Counted from the stretch's first letter, positions 40,812 to 52,498 are shown. The stretch is DNA of 64,000 nt from Dichetophora obliterata (GCA_963920525.1 OY986438.1:177749093-177813092); one strand, 5' to 3'. Translations and numbers: made by a program. Notes: generated from the letters alone by a model not told the origin.

Positions 40812-42381
40812 GTATACTCGAATTTTTCAAAGAATTCAGTATTCATTTTTCTCTGCTGGGGGAAAAATTGTTTTTTTATATTTCTTATTTTCAAGTTTAT
40901 AAAATAAAATATTTATTTGTGCATTGCGCAGTAAAATGATCTACTTTTAAAAACAAATTTTTCCTGAAGCATTTATTTTATACAGGGTGTCCAGTCTAAG
41001 AGTACGAATATTTACGGGGGAAGGGAGAAATAAATCGTATGGGGGAAAACATTTAAAATGTGTTTTAAAAAAATCAAAATAAACCTTGCAAAAATTTTTT
41101 AAGCTAAAAACTAGTTAGGACAGGTCTAACAACTTGAGAAAATTTTTTATATCTTTTAGAGTATTAACATAATATTTAAAAAAATTTACCAGAATCGAAA
41201 ATCGGAAAATGTCACAAAATATTTACAAATATTTTTTGGCTTTTGACATTTTTCGTTTTATAAACTTTGTTGTAAAGTGTGTATAATACTATTTTAAAAA
41301 AATCATTCAAACATTTAATTTTTAGAATAAAACAACATTTTTAACATGCAAATTTTTTTTTAAATAGAAAATAATAATTGAAAACTTGTCAAAACAGAGT
41401 GATAAAAATAGTTCAATAAGAAATATTTAATGCGACAATTTGTTCCGCGAGCTGAAATTTTTCAGGCCTTTGGGTAAAATAATGACTTTAAACTGTGTTT
41501 AGGCAAAAATGTATTTTTTCAATATATATTGTAAAAATATAAAAATTTATACCATAATTCAATTACGAACATTTTCCGTTAGCTCAAATTTAACGAACAG
41601 AATACAAATTAGGGTGGGTATTAATCAAAACATTGTTGGATTTTGTCCCACTGTGCAACGGCTGTAGCTGCGGCTGTGGCTGATTTTGCTGCTTTGCTGG
41701 CTGTTTCCGGCAATGCGAGCGAATTTTCACTGTTTTTTTTCCTTTGTTGAAGTTATGAACAAAGCCGTGAATGGAATACGAATTCTTGCCAAGAGCGTAG
41801 AAATTAAATTAAACGCATGCTGTACGTTATGATGGCGCAAAAGGTTGCAATATTGTTAAATGGAGGCCAGTTCTTTTTGTTGTTGATTTTTTAGTTTTAT
41901 TTTTGTTCACCGGAAGTCTTCTGTGTGTTGGCGGTTATTGACGCGAACAAGAATGCAGCGCAGATTGATGTTGAATTTTACGTTAAGGATTTTTTGTTTG
42001 AAAGTGGCGCACAAAGTTGAAAAAAAAAATCATCTTTTCCCAAAATTTGTTTCAGTTGCTTTGAATTATTACTTGGAAATGTTGCAATAAAAGAGTTTTT
42101 GTATTCTCAAGTAAAAAACCAAGTCATAAAGACTAATATTTTTGTAGAATATTTTCAACTCTAGCGCTCTATTTTATGGGTCCTTTTTGACAATTTGTAA
42201 AAAGAATTTAAAAAGTGCATTTAAAATCAGTCATCAGCTAAAATATCCTACAATCTCCTTAAATTATGTTACAAAAATTTGATACCAAAAAGGAATAGTG
42301 AGCATTTTTGCAGATGGTGAACTTTTAATTTATTACGTATAATCTTACTAGTTTTCTCTTTACAAATATTCTGCAGACAAT
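40812..42381. other. Intron spacer
   Basis: AT-rich DNA to about 41600, then more complex sequence (41640-42000) of ordinary intron character. No gene recognised. Confidence 0.45.
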
Positions 42382-43269
42382 TTAACCCTAGAATGAATAG
42401 GAATTTTTGGGCGCTAACTATTTCATTTAGGTCTGTGCAGACCTACATTTATTTTGTGTGGGAACACACAGGCAGTTGTGCAAAAATAATGTGTAAATGT
42501 GTTTGTTGGTTAAAAAAAATCATGGCCATACACCTTTCGTCCTAAACCGGTGTATTTCTAAGCCAATTGAAGAGCAAAGTTTTGCCTGGATTGACCACAT
42601 GAGCTATATTCGTCTGTTTCCCCACAAACATATATCAACGAATAATTTTACTTGGCATTACACATCCACCAGATTTTTATATATTGGGTTAAGTGCCTCG
42701 GTAAGGGAATCATCATGTTCAATACGTCGTCGATGGCGTGTTTGAACTGAATATGCCCACAAACAAAGTAAGGTAAAAAAAGGTGTACATTTATTTTTCA
42801 TTCACTGTTTCGCCCACGTTCGTGGTACCTGGTCAAGATTTTTTGCATTCCATAAATGGCACAGCTCCTGGTTTTCGATTTATTTCGCGCACTATTATGC
42901 CAACGATATTATGTTATGAGTGATTTGAAAATTGTAATTTGGTTTCGCGTGATCCCTGGAGCCGGTCCTTTACGACTTAATAGGACGTATTTATGCGCAT
43001 TTAGTCTATCTGTGGTTTGCGGAGCGCTTGACAAATTTTTATCATCCTAAATATGCGGCATGTAAAAGACTTAAGTCTTAAATGCCATCGTTATTTGCAA
43101 ATAAATTGAATTGAATTGAACGAATTTTTCTAACCGCCGGTTTTTTTGTTTAACTTTCTCTGCATTCACATCGCATACACATTCAAAGCAGATTTGGCAC
43201 CTACAGAGATCTCGTGCTAACACAAAAAACTACTACTGTTCCTAGCTCTCACACTATTACGACCTCTAT

Positions 43270-43560
43270 CTTCTAAATTCAGCCTAACCCATCAAGTGCT
43301 TTAAACTTATCCCACCATAACTGTGGTGGTATAAGGGGTAAACTCAATAAACTTTTTGTTGATGCTAAGTCTTGTCATATCAATGTTCTTGTCTTTACGT
43401 AAACGTGGTCAAATGATTCATTAAAAAATGATGAAATTCTTTGATAATTGCTTTGAACTCCGAATAATAACAATAATACGAGAATAATATCAATAATCGT
43501 TATATCTATATAGGTGCAATATTTATTCCTCCCAACTCAAAAGAAAGTTCATACAATGAG
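43270..43560 (+). pseudogene. Non-LTR endonuclease fragment
   Basis: It reads SALNLSHHNCGGIRGKLNKL then FVDAKSCHINVLVFT, a stop, TWSNDSLKNDEI, and after frame breaks IGAIFIPPNSKESSYNELCE. These match N-x-x-G-I-R-x-K-L, (E)TW and Y-x-P-P-N-S. The ETW glutamate has become a stop codon. Decay is heavier than in the 18628 element, and it is a different subfamily. Confidence 0.75.
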
Positions 43561-43994
43561 TTATGTGAAAGTATATATATGTGAAACTTCAATTATAGCC
43601 ACTGTGACCAGAGTGGAATATTATATTCCACTTTGGCATATTTTACTTTCGGGAAGCATATTTTTTTTTATAAAAATATGCAGCATAAAAAGCGGAATAT
43701 TTTGCGTATTCCTATATTTTTTAAAATTAACAAAAATTGCAATAAAAAATGTCTATTTGAATACTAAGTGGTTATTTTTGGCTATCGACATTTTATATTT
43801 TTTCATCTCTGAACCACCTTGTGAAACGCAATATAAGGAATTCGTTTTGTGGTTAACTTCTTCATTGTCAATTTTATTGCAATTCATTTAATAACTTCAC
43901 GCAGCTTAAAAAGTGAAGTAAATTTGCTTATATGTTTGGTTGGATTTTTTATGGATTATGTTACAGCAGTAAATAATATACTTAAGACAACATA

Positions 43995-44457
43995 AGGGGT
44001 ATTCACGATGTGTTTTATTTCCCCCTGTATTGTGTATTTTTGATTAATTTGATATTTGCAGTAAATTTTGTAATATAACAAAAACAAAATGCACAGTTTT
44101 CAAAATACAACCCTGTGGACAAAATGCAACGATGGAACACTATTGTATTCTGTGTAAATTTCTTTGCGTATTAGATCAGATGATTGCATAAGCACTTCTA
44201 CTCAGCATATAGCAAGCTACCGGCTACGCTGTGAGTTTATTTAATAAAAATTAATATAATTTATTATTTCATTTAAATTTTTGTATGATTTCCTTTAGTT
44301 AAATGATGATTTAAATTAATATTTCCAAACAGAAGTTCATACCAAAATCAGCTGATTTTAAAAATACAATATCTACTTTACTGAAGGCTCGTTCACAAAG
44401 TTGTAAGTATTGTAAATTTTGCAAAAATTTATCACAAATGCACCACATCGTGAATAT
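43995..44457. mobile_element. Possible TIR element within hAT debris
   Basis: AGGGGTATTCACGATGTG (about 43994) and CACATCGTGAATATCCCT (ending about 44456) are inverted partners over 18 bp with one mismatch. No coding capacity and no firm target duplication. Confidence 0.6.
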
Positions 44458-44509
44458 CCCTATTATTGCAAACAATATTTATTTCTTTTAACTATTTTTA
44501 AAAGTAGAT

Positions 44510-44727
44510 TCAAAGCAACAAAGCAGAAAAAAGTTATTGATCCAAGTTGGGAATCTGAAGAGGATTTATCAAAATTTGTGCTTTCCTCGCATAGTTTACC
44601 ATTTAGCAATGCTGAGGTTGAGAAAATTTTTAGTTATATGAATCTTATTAAAACGAATATTCGAAATAGAATGCAAGAAAAATTCTTAAATTATTTATTG
44701 AATGTTAAAACCTGGCTACATGTTTAA
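44510..44727 (+). pseudogene. hAT transposase C-terminal fragment
   Basis: It reads DPSWESEEDLSKFVLSSHSL then PFSNAEVEKIFSYMNLIKTN and IRNRMQEKFLNYLLNVKTW. This matches the hAT dimerisation motif LPHSNA.VERVFS.MN..KTK.RNRM....L..LL.VK. It ends at a stop at 44725-44727. No upstream domain is readable, and it is a different hAT subfamily from 5682-6128. Confidence 0.8.
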
Positions 44728-44885
44728 AAAAGTGTTGTAATACCTATTAAGTACCAGAAAGCTTAATAAAAAAATTTAGAAATGCGAACTTCTATGATAA
44801 AAATACAAGCAACAATTTTAGTATTGATCTCGAAGATGTGCCTGAATTTTAATTTTATATATTGTATATCGTTACTTAACATTAA

Positions 44886-45115
44886 AAAACCATAACAACG
44901 TTCATAATTTTTTATAGGAGAAGCCAAAAACGTTTTAAAGTAGCACATATAGTAGATTTTAAAGTGATAATTTCTTCATAATTTCGTTTATTAAGTAGTT
45001 ATTTTTAGGTATTTGTCCAAAAAACGGCTTTTAAATCTAAAATATGCCCCATTTAAAAAGTTTTTGGCTTCTCCTACAAAAAATTAAAAATGTTGTCGGG
45101 GTTTTTATATTTTAG
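44886..45115. repeat. Hairpin repeat, about 230 bp
   Basis: The arm with ATAGGAGAAGCCAAAAACG (about 44925) is inverted at about 45060-45080 (TTTTTGGCTTCTCCTAC), with outer matches CAACGTTC and ATGTTGTCG. An imperfect palindromic MITE is likely. Confidence 0.7.
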
Positions 45116-45226
45116 GTGACAATATGTTATACACCTATATGTTTCTGACTTAAAAATTAAGTTTTCTCTGTGAGAAAAGTATTTGACTATTTTTAAGAGA
45201 ATTAAGGCTGTGTGCGAATTGATCTA

Positions 45227-45355
45227 AATCGACCTAAACTAAATAGTGTCGATAAGGCAGTGCTTACTAATTCAGGAAGCATTTAGGTAGCTCGAGAATT
45301 TCCTAAATTATTTAAGAAGCACTGCCTTATCGACCCAATTTAGTTTAGTTTAGTT
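45227..45355. repeat. Hairpin repeat, about 130 bp
   Basis: GTCGATAAGGCAGTGCTTA (about 45248) is inverted as AAGCACTGCCTTATCGAC (about 45317), flanked by AAACTAAAT and TAGTTTAG tracts. No coding capacity. Confidence 0.75.
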
Positions 45356-45576
45356 CAGGTTCATAATTCTTGAAAGGACTTTTGTAAATTACAAATCAAC
45401 TGATATATGCTTTGTTTACGTCTTATTTATATAATTTATTTAATATTTACTTATGTTTTATAAATTTAAGTGTGATACTAATCAAATAAATGTTTTTAAG
45501 CTTGCTTCTGTGTTTCTTTTATATGCTTATTTTGTCTTATTTAGATATAATAAGACAAAATAAAAAAACGAAATAT

Positions 45577-46068
45577 AAAAAAAAACTAAACAAACAATCG
45601 GAACCGTGGCTTAATCCCAATCTTAGGCAACTCATAACTCAAAGAAATAGTCTCTACAAACTCATTAAAAACACCTACATTGTAAATGATGAAGTAAAAG
45701 CAAGATATGCAGAGCTGTCTTAAGAGTTTTCAGTAAAGTCTGAAGAAGAATAAACATTTTACACCAACTTGATTGGTAAAAAATTATTAATGACCCTAAA
45801 AAATTTTTCGACTTTGTAAACGTCGTATAAATCGGCCGGATATTCTACAACGATGTTTAAGGGTTATGTTTCTTCTTCCAACCCACAAGTGATCTGTAAT
45901 CTCTTTGCAGATAATTTTAAAGAAGTATTTTACCCTCTTTCAACCCCAATTCGTACCCCGTTACTGTATCCCATCACGTCCCCTTTGGTTTGCACAGTCA
46001 GTATTACACTAGATGACATAATTAATTTTACTAGTATCGCCTGTGGTCAAACTCGACCAACTATCTGA
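45577..46068 (+). pseudogene. Non-LTR linker fragment between endonuclease and RT
   Basis: Two frames. The first gives KQSEPWLNPNLRQLITQRNS then LYKLIKNTYI, the usual PW....L..LI..RN..Y block. The second gives SSNPQVICNLFADNFKEVFY, the N-P..I.N.FADFF..V block. Frame breaks and stops separate them. Confidence 0.72.
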
Positions 46069-46440
46069 AATTTCAATCACTTTTCTCATTCTGAGGCATT
46101 GACCTTGCCTTAAAAAAATGTGTTGTACTAAGTAAATCTTAAGTTTCGAGACCAGCAACAGTTTTCCAGATATCATCATAACTTCTTTATCAAAATTTTT
46201 CAGAATTTGCTATTTGTAAAATAAAAAAATGCACTCTAAAAAATGCTTATTGTAGGGTATTTGTAAGAGATAGTGTTAAATGTTTTTCCTACATTGTATT
46301 AATATCTAAAATTTGCACCTACGCCATGTTCTTCCATTTCTTATAGTTTAGGTTTTTCTTCAGAAATATGCTCATATTTCAGGTCAAAGGTCACATAACT
46401 ATTCGGTAACCTTCTTCTCCCTACTCTAATTTATTTAAAA
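46063..46440 (+). repeat. Diverged direct repeat, copy 1
   Basis: GAAATTTCAATCACTTTTCT...CATTCTGAGGC and later TGTAGGGTATTTGTAAGAGA...TTCTTCCATTTCTTATAG...CAGGTCAAAGGTCAC are repeated in the same order at 47805-48340. It has no reading frame and no recognised family. Confidence 0.7.
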
Positions 46441-46934
46441 AAGTATCAAAATCGGTTCAGAAAAACGGAAGAACTGCTTCTCCTACGCCTATTTTTATAT
46501 ATACCGAAATGGATTAAAACATAGATTTGTGTATATAACTTTGGAGTGGTTTGAAATATTTGAAATTTTTTTTCACAGAAATTATTTTTTAAGCTGTAGA
46601 GCTTTGTAGAAATATAAAAACAACATTTTGAAAAATTTAGTTTTCATCAAAAAATCATAGGGGCTAGGTAGGTAGCTCATGATTTTCGATGATAGAAACT
46701 GTTTTTTTGCATTATGTGTCAAAATGAAGCAATTTTCGCTAATAAATGATAAATCATATGAAAGAGTGTGAAAAAAGAAAATTGTATAAGAAAAAAAAAA
46801 TTACAACAACAAAAACGTTTGGCCTATTTTTTGAGCAAAAACTTAATATTTTAGAGGTTTTTTAAAACCATATAAAACATTGAATTGGTGAGATAACGGT
46901 TAATCTTTTCTTATTTCTCCAAAGTAATTTAATT

Positions 46935-47050
46935 GAATATTGTTTTTAATAATTCTAAAAAAATAATATTTTTTAGAATTATATATAAGCTTTATGCCAA
47001 TTAAGTTCATGAAGCAACAAGTTGCAACAACAATAAGTTCTTTGCAGAAC
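46935..47050 (+). repeat. Third copy of the palindrome arm
   Basis: It matches the left arm of 47448-47732 (TTTTTAATAATTCTAAAAAA...GCCAATTAAGTTCATGAAGC) and also AAGTTCTTTGCAGAAC, which only the right arm keeps. It lies in direct orientation to the left arm, about 525 bp upstream. Confidence 0.85.
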
Positions 47051-47447
47051 AAACCACCAAGCAGACAAGACAGCTGTTTCGATGATAGCTACATCAACTC
47101 ATCAGTAGTCTTCTGTGGCTTCTGCAGTACCATCCACTTTGATAAGCTTATACTAACACCTTCTGTTAAATTAAAACAGAATTATGTGCTGTATGTCGCC
47201 TTTCAAAGCAATGTTTTTCTACTACTTTGCAAAAGCAAAGGTTCAAAAAAGCGACTGCATTGATTCTGCAAAGACTTGTTTGTTTTGCTCTTTGTTTACT
47301 TCTTTATCACGAATCAATCTAGGCTCCAACAGTTTGCTGGTATAAACCATAGAAGGCGTGAAGAAGGTTTTTTTGAAAAAAGTTGTTTTATGTGTAGAGA
47401 CATAATAACATACTTGTTTTCATAGGTCGGGCTCGCACCAGTGTTTA

Positions 47448-47732
47448 CATGAAAAGTTAATGATGGCATATTTTAATTACAATATTGTTTTTAATAATTC
47501 TAAAAAAATAATATTTTTAGAATTATATATAAGCTTAATGCCAATTAAGTTCATGAAGCAACAGGTTGCAACAAAGAACAGGTTGTTCTGCAAAGAACTT
47601 ATTGTTGTTGCAACCTGTTGCTTCATGAACTTAATTGGCATTAAGCTTATATATAATTCTAAAAAATATTATTTTTTTAGAATTATTAAAAACAATATTG
47701 TAATTAAAATATGCCATCATTAACTTTTCATG
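47448..47732. repeat. 285-bp near-perfect palindrome
   Basis: It runs from CATGAAAAGTTAATGATGGC to its complement GCCATCATTAACTTTTCATG, centred near 47590. The arms pair almost without interruption up to CAACAGGTTGCAACAA and TTGTTGCAACCTGTTG. The short centre has a rearranged AAGAAC/GTTCT segment. Open frames across it are artefacts of the palindrome. Confidence 0.92.
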
Positions 47733-47804
47733 CAATTTAATTGATCTTGAGACAAAGAAAATTTGCTGAAAATCGATTAAGAAATGGCTGAGATATTTGC
47801 TTGC

Positions 47805-48340
47805 CAAGCCAAAACTTGAAATTTCAATAGTTTTTTCTCATTCTGAGGCGATGGCCTTGCTTCAAGGAAATACGTTGTATGTAGAAGATATAAATTTTTC
47901 GAAATATCTTAGTAATTTTATTGTCATTTTAAGGGGATTCTTTAACATTATATCCGTGGAAAATATTACCAAGAAAGCTTTTGTATACCGTTATATTCCT
48001 CAACCAACGACTTTTCATAAAAAAATACTGTGTACCGAGAACATTTATAGTTTTCGAGATATCGCTATAATGTGTATGTCAAAATAACGGAACTTTTTCA
48101 AACTTTACTATTTGTAAGAAATTTCACCATCACACTATATATTCACTCTTGTTGTATAAAAAAAATGCTTTTTGTAGGGTATCCGTAAGAGATGGCGCTT
48201 TTGCCATGTTGGAAGTGTTTCTTGCACACCTTATTAATGTCTAAAATTCCCACTTACATTATATTCTTCCATTTGTTACAGTTTAGCTTTTATTTAATAA
48301 ATGCTCTTTCTACGCTCATATTGCAGGTCAAAGGTCACCA
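47805..48340 (+). repeat. Diverged direct repeat, copy 2
   Basis: Partner of 46063-46440, containing extra sequence at 47890-48110. It also ends with CAGGTCAAAGGTCAC, and a further GGGTCAGAGGTCATCAA occurs at about 48470. The two copies flank the palindrome region. Confidence 0.7.
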
Positions 48341-48624
48341 ATCTAAAATGTAATCATACTGTGCAGCCAGATCTTTCATTTGATACCTCATTCATTATTC
48401 TACCTCTTCCTAGCCCTGAGATTCCTTACTAAAAATAATACAAACTTTCAACGTTAATATTTCGGGTCAGAGGTCATCAATTTAAAATCTAACATAATCT
48501 GCACACATAGGGCGCAATATCTTTTGAATGATATAAGTTTTATTGCCCTTATTCTAAAAATGAATATCGAAAAAGTGTACGACAACATTTGATGTTTGCC
48601 TATTAATATACATATAAGATAAAT

Positions 48625-49370
48625 GAATTAGATCCCTACAAGTCTCCCGATCCGAACCTTATATCACCAATTCTCCTCGTTCAGTGCCTAGTTCTATTAA
48701 TTACACCATTACATATTATTTTTAATAAGTCTTTGCAAACAGGTGTTTTTCCATCTGTTTGGAAGTCATCTCTTCTTACACCAATTTATAAGAAAAGCGT
48801 TAAGAGAGCTATCGAAAACTATAGAGGTATTGCCTTATTGTCAACTCTTCCTAAGCTTTGAAAAAAAGAATTTGTTCTAAGCTCACTGAAATAGTAAATC
48901 CACACTGAAATGAACAACAACACGGATTCCGTAAAGGACGGAATTTTATTCCCGTAAAAAAGAAATGATTTTCAGTAGTTTTGAGCTAAATGGTGTTGAA
49001 TTAAAAAGGATCAATCACATTGCAGATCTTGTGGTTATCATAGATTCTAGGCTGCGCTTTAATCTTCACCTCGGTCATATTACATCCAGGGCAAACAAGC
49101 TTCTCGGATTCATTAAAAGACGTGCTAACGAATTCAAGAACGTCTGGGTAACTAAAACACTAAATATTGCACACTAGTGCGTCCAATTCTTGAGTATTGT
49201 TGCACAGTATGGAACACAAGTTTTGAACTGCATAGTGATAGAATAGAATCTTTTCAAAAACAATTCTTACTTTTTGCCTTTAAAGACACGTACGACTCTC
49301 GGGACTATAGAAACCTGAAGCCATATGTTCACAGACTGAAAACCATTAACATAATGCCGTTGTAAACAAG
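48625..49370 (+). pseudogene. Non-LTR reverse transcriptase with palm deleted
   Basis: The frame KSPDPNLISPILL, FNKSLQTGVFPSVWKSSLLT, PIYKKSVKRAIENYRGIALL and STLPK covers RT-0 to RT-2. After HGFRKGRN it jumps to NGVELKRINHIADLVVIIDS and RLRFNLHLGHITSRANKLLG, then RPILEYCCTVWNTSFELHSD (thumb). The YADD-bearing palm is absent, so this copy cannot be active. Two frames overlap at 49177. Confidence 0.85.
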
Positions 49371-50059
49371 AAGATCGCTACTCTGTTCATGTTTTATATA
49401 CGATGTCTATATATTTCCAACAAAGTAACAATTAAGTAATAAAGTAACCCAGTAAGGAGATACAAGATTTCTGAGTGAATCACAGCACCATATCACGTAC
49501 GCTTTCAACGAACCAGTTAACAAATGTTGTATGATATTAAATACTATCAGTGAGCACTACCTACCCAGTGGGCATTTTAGCTAGCGATACGCAAAAGAAT
49601 GCATGCTAGTAGTGCTCTTATTGGCGTCAATATACCTTCCATGATCGCTGCATTGATGAGTGCTTCTGTAAGGCCTACCTTTTGAAGGTTTGGAGTCTTT
49701 TCCTGTTATTTTATATAAAAAAATTCTTAAAAAATTTTTAAAAAATTATAAATGATCACATCAATTAAAAAAAATCAAATCTTAAAGAAAAAACAAAAAA
49801 AAAAATATTTTTTGTTTTTCCGAGTTGGGACGCGAACCCAGGTCTCCGAAATCTAACACATTGCATATCACATTATATGAAAACTTTTATATGAAAAAAT
49901 TCTAAGTCTTTTCTATTATTTTTGTATAAAGAAATTTATAAAAAAATTCCAAAAAAATTTTTAAATGGACAGAAAAATTTTTAAAAAATGCAGATTTAAA
50001 AAAAAATAAAAAAAAAATTTTTTTTTGGGTTGAGCTGGGTTGCGAACCCGCGCTCCCGA

Positions 50060-50140
50060 AAACTTACTTTGGACGAGGTGGACGAGTGGGTAAGATGCCA
50101 AACCGCCAGCTGAGAGGACGCTGGTTCAAATCTGGAATTT
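50060..50140 (+). repeat. tRNA-like segment inside the TIR element
   Basis: GACGAGGTGGACGAGTGGGT followed by AAGATGCCAAACCGCCAGC and GGACGCTGGTTCAAATCTGG has A- and B-box-like elements. Opposite-strand B-box-like sequences (complement of GCGAACCCAGGTC near 49833 and of GCGAACCCGCGCTCC near 50043) lie just upstream. These are degenerate tRNA fragments, not genes. Confidence 0.5.
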
Positions 50141-50204
50141 TTCAAAAGTTTTTTTATTTATATTGATTTTGAAAAGTTGATATTTATATTGCTTTTCTTT
50201 CTAA

Positions 50205-50510
50205 TGCACATTCTAAAGAAGGGCTTCTAGCAGACTTCTTTAGAATCGCGAGAGCGGAAGGCCTAGGAAATTTTCTCGTTTCATATAAAAAAGTTTATTG
50301 GCTTGGAAACGAGCACGGAAGGGCTTAGAAATCCATATGATGGCCTGCTAGAAGCGTAGAAGAAGACTTCTTTAGAGTCACGAGAGCGGAAGGCCTAGGA
50401 AATTTTCTTGTTTCATATAAAAAATATAAAAAAGCTTACGGGCTTGGAAACGAGTACGGAAGGGCTAAGAAATCCATATGATGGCCTGCTAGAAGCGCTT
50501 TAAAGACCTG
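50205..50510 (+). repeat. Tandem duplication, 2 x about 140 bp
   Basis: GACTTCTTTAGA.TC.CGAGAGCGGAAGGCCTAGG and GGCTTGGAAACGAG.ACGGA... AAATCCATATGATGGCCTGC TAGAAGCG occur twice, with small indels in the ATATAAAAAA stretch. Confidence 0.88.
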
Positions 50511-51242
50511 CTTTTGCCCACTGGGTACCACCTACATCTAAATTTATATTCAAGCATACCCTATCCAATCACCTCTTTTCACCCCAAGCAAATATCCTTA
50601 TCACGATCACCAATCACTATCCATGCCTCTTTAACTATTCCCTATTAATCATATGATAACACAGTAGTTTATTTTTTCTACTACTTTGTATAAAATATGT
50701 TAGTATGTAAGTTCCTTCTGTTTTTTCTTTTCTTTTCTTTTTGATGTGTTCTTGAATTCATGTCATTTTGGTGGGCGGATGACGCCTACTTTGATTAGCA
50801 TGTCTTTGTACACCAAAACAAGAAAAGGGGTGAGGAAAAAAAAAATAAATAAAAAACAACAAATAAATAAATAAAAAATTTGCCGAGCGTGGCTCCTCAT
50901 TCACTTCGAAAGCTTCCAAACAAATTTACTTGAAAACCAAACTCACAGATGCTTACTGTAAAAACGCAGCTGCTTTTCGAACACGTTATCTGCATTATAT
51001 CCATTATCTACGTTTTATAAACATTTCCTACCGGAATACAAGTCAAAACCGGTTTCAAGCGCCTGCTCCACCATTCAATTTTCTATAGTTCTGCACAGAC
51101 CTATTTTTCCTTCATTGTGTTCACCGAAGCCGCTTTGAAGAAGTCATGGACGGATTCGTCTCTAACAAGTAAAACAAAAAAGTTACACAGACGTTTATAC
51201 GCGAAAAGTCTGCACAGACCTGGGTTTACCTTGTAGGGTTAA

Positions 51243-52225
51243 CAGGGAAGATATTCATATAATATAAAAACTATTTATGTAGCTATCATTTTTTGAAACG
51301 TCAAAAGTTATCTTTAAAAGATAATAGAATATTAGCTTCGAAATAGTTCGACAAAAAGTAAAAACTAAGTACAATAAATGTTAACAAATTATTTTTAGTT
51401 AAGATTTTTTTTGCCGATCTACATAGGTATGTATTTTTTTTTTAAGAATTTGAGTGGGTAGCAAAAATTGTTTCGATTCTATGGTTCATTTCAACAGACC
51501 TGTCGAATTTAAATGAATATAGAAATAAATAAGAAGCAACAAGAATAGACGGTAATCTTGGTAGAGTGGATGGCTATGATCTATAAATAGCTTACTGCTT
51601 TAAATGTCATATGATTAAGTAGCCGATATAGTAGCCGAGTAGCTATATAGTCAGCTGTGGATTGACTCTATACAGATTTAATGTTCTTGTTGTTGCCTTC
51701 TTCAAAAACTTACTTGATATAAAGCTCGAAATTAAATTGAGTAAGTTTTTTTAGCTTTTATTTTAGCTATTATGTATATAAATCTGTGTACCGTCGGTTT
51801 GCCCAAGACAAAGTGTTTTGTGTTTCAAAAATAAATGGAATAAGAGATTTCTTTATGTCTTCAACCTTTTCTGCACGTTATAATGCAATATGTTTTTAAT
51901 CTTATAATAAAATTGTATTCTACGAAAAGTCTTGTCACTTGATTAATGTATGGAGTTTTGTGACACTAGCAACACGGATCTTGTTATGAATGTCATTCTC
52001 ATCTGAAATATTACTTTTACAATATATGATTAAAATTGTCTGATTAAAAAATTCACATATGATAGAAAAAACAATTTTATATTAAAAATTTATGCAGCTT
52101 TCTCTATTAGAACAACAAAAATGTTCATTCTTGCCGACAAAAAATGTTCACCCTTCTAGGAAAATTTTTATTTTGTAGCAGTGATAGCATCAAATAAAGA
52201 TTACTTCAATTTTTCCGGCACTTAC
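51243..52225. other. Intron flank 3' of the M1 exon
   Basis: AT-rich DNA without a recognised element. Confidence 0.5.
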
Positions 52226-52322
52226 CTGCTTGATACTGAACAAGCCGCCATTCATAGGGTGAAAATCGAGACACAAAGAATAGCACGATACTAACACCGA
52301 TGTAACTGAAGATGACGCTCAC
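52226..52322 (-). CDS. AMPA-type glutamate receptor, exon encoding M1
   Basis: Acceptor TTTGTCACAG is just above 52322 and the donor GTAAG is at 52221-52225. The 97-bp exon reads VSVIFSYIGVSIVLFFVSRF then SPYEWRLVQYQA plus one base (phase 1), which joins the next exon to make Asp. The SRFSPYEW motif after M1 is diagnostic of AMPA/kainate-type subunits. The exon encoding the end of S1 (normally finishing with an L-S-Q-E-I-W-like sequence) was not found above it in this window. Confidence 0.95.
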
Positions 52323-52498
52323 CTGTGACAAAAGAAACAAAGCAAATAAGCAAACAAACAGACAAAAAACATTAGATAAAGAAGTACGTAGTAGTAGCAG
52401 AGGTAGAATAGGAACAAAATTGAACTTATTTTTTCTCAATAAAGCCTGCAAAAAATGGAGTGCGATTGCAGCAGAGGAGGTAGAAAAAAAACACGCAT

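Larger units (their letters stand above)
49564..50525. mobile_element. TIR element inserted in the non-LTR 3' region, MULE-like target size
   Basis: Ends CCCAGTGGGCA (49564) and TGCCCACTGGG (ending 50525). The flanks CACTACCTA (49555-49563) and TACCACCTA (50526-50534) match at 7 of 9 positions, which could be a 9-bp target duplication as in Mutator-like elements. Inside are two tRNA-like blocks and a tandem duplication. There is no transposase. Confidence 0.65.
43270..50877 (+). mobile_element. CR1/jockey-like non-LTR element interrupted by several insertions
   Basis: The pieces lie in order on the plus strand: endonuclease (43270-43560), linker (45577-46068), RT (48625-49370) and a 3' UTR continuing at about 50540 to an AAATAAATAAATAAA tail ending about 50877. 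The interruptions are 43570-45480, 46070-48620 and 49564-50525. The pieces share style and order and never overlap, supporting a single original element. The RT palm with its YADD motif is deleted between about 48950 and 48965. Confidence 0.75.
42386..51238. mobile_element. piggyBac-like shell split by a nest of other TEs
   Basis: The left end CCCTAGAATG (42386) and right end CTTGTAGGG (ending 51238) are both bordered by TTAA (42382-42385, 51239-51242). AGGTCTGTGCAGAC occurs near both ends in inverse orientation (about 42429 and 51208). Its own sequence is about 42386-43230 and 50878-51238; the rest is later insertions. I see no piggyBac transposase, so it was probably non-autonomous. Confidence 0.72.

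Noticed and set aside
43514..43891. 125-codon plus-strand frame
   Set aside because: It begins in the endonuclease fragment and runs into unrelated Phe/Ile-rich AT sequence; not a gene.
47460..47723. 87-codon open frame across the palindrome
   Set aside because: Its two halves are the two palindrome arms; no protein-like composition.
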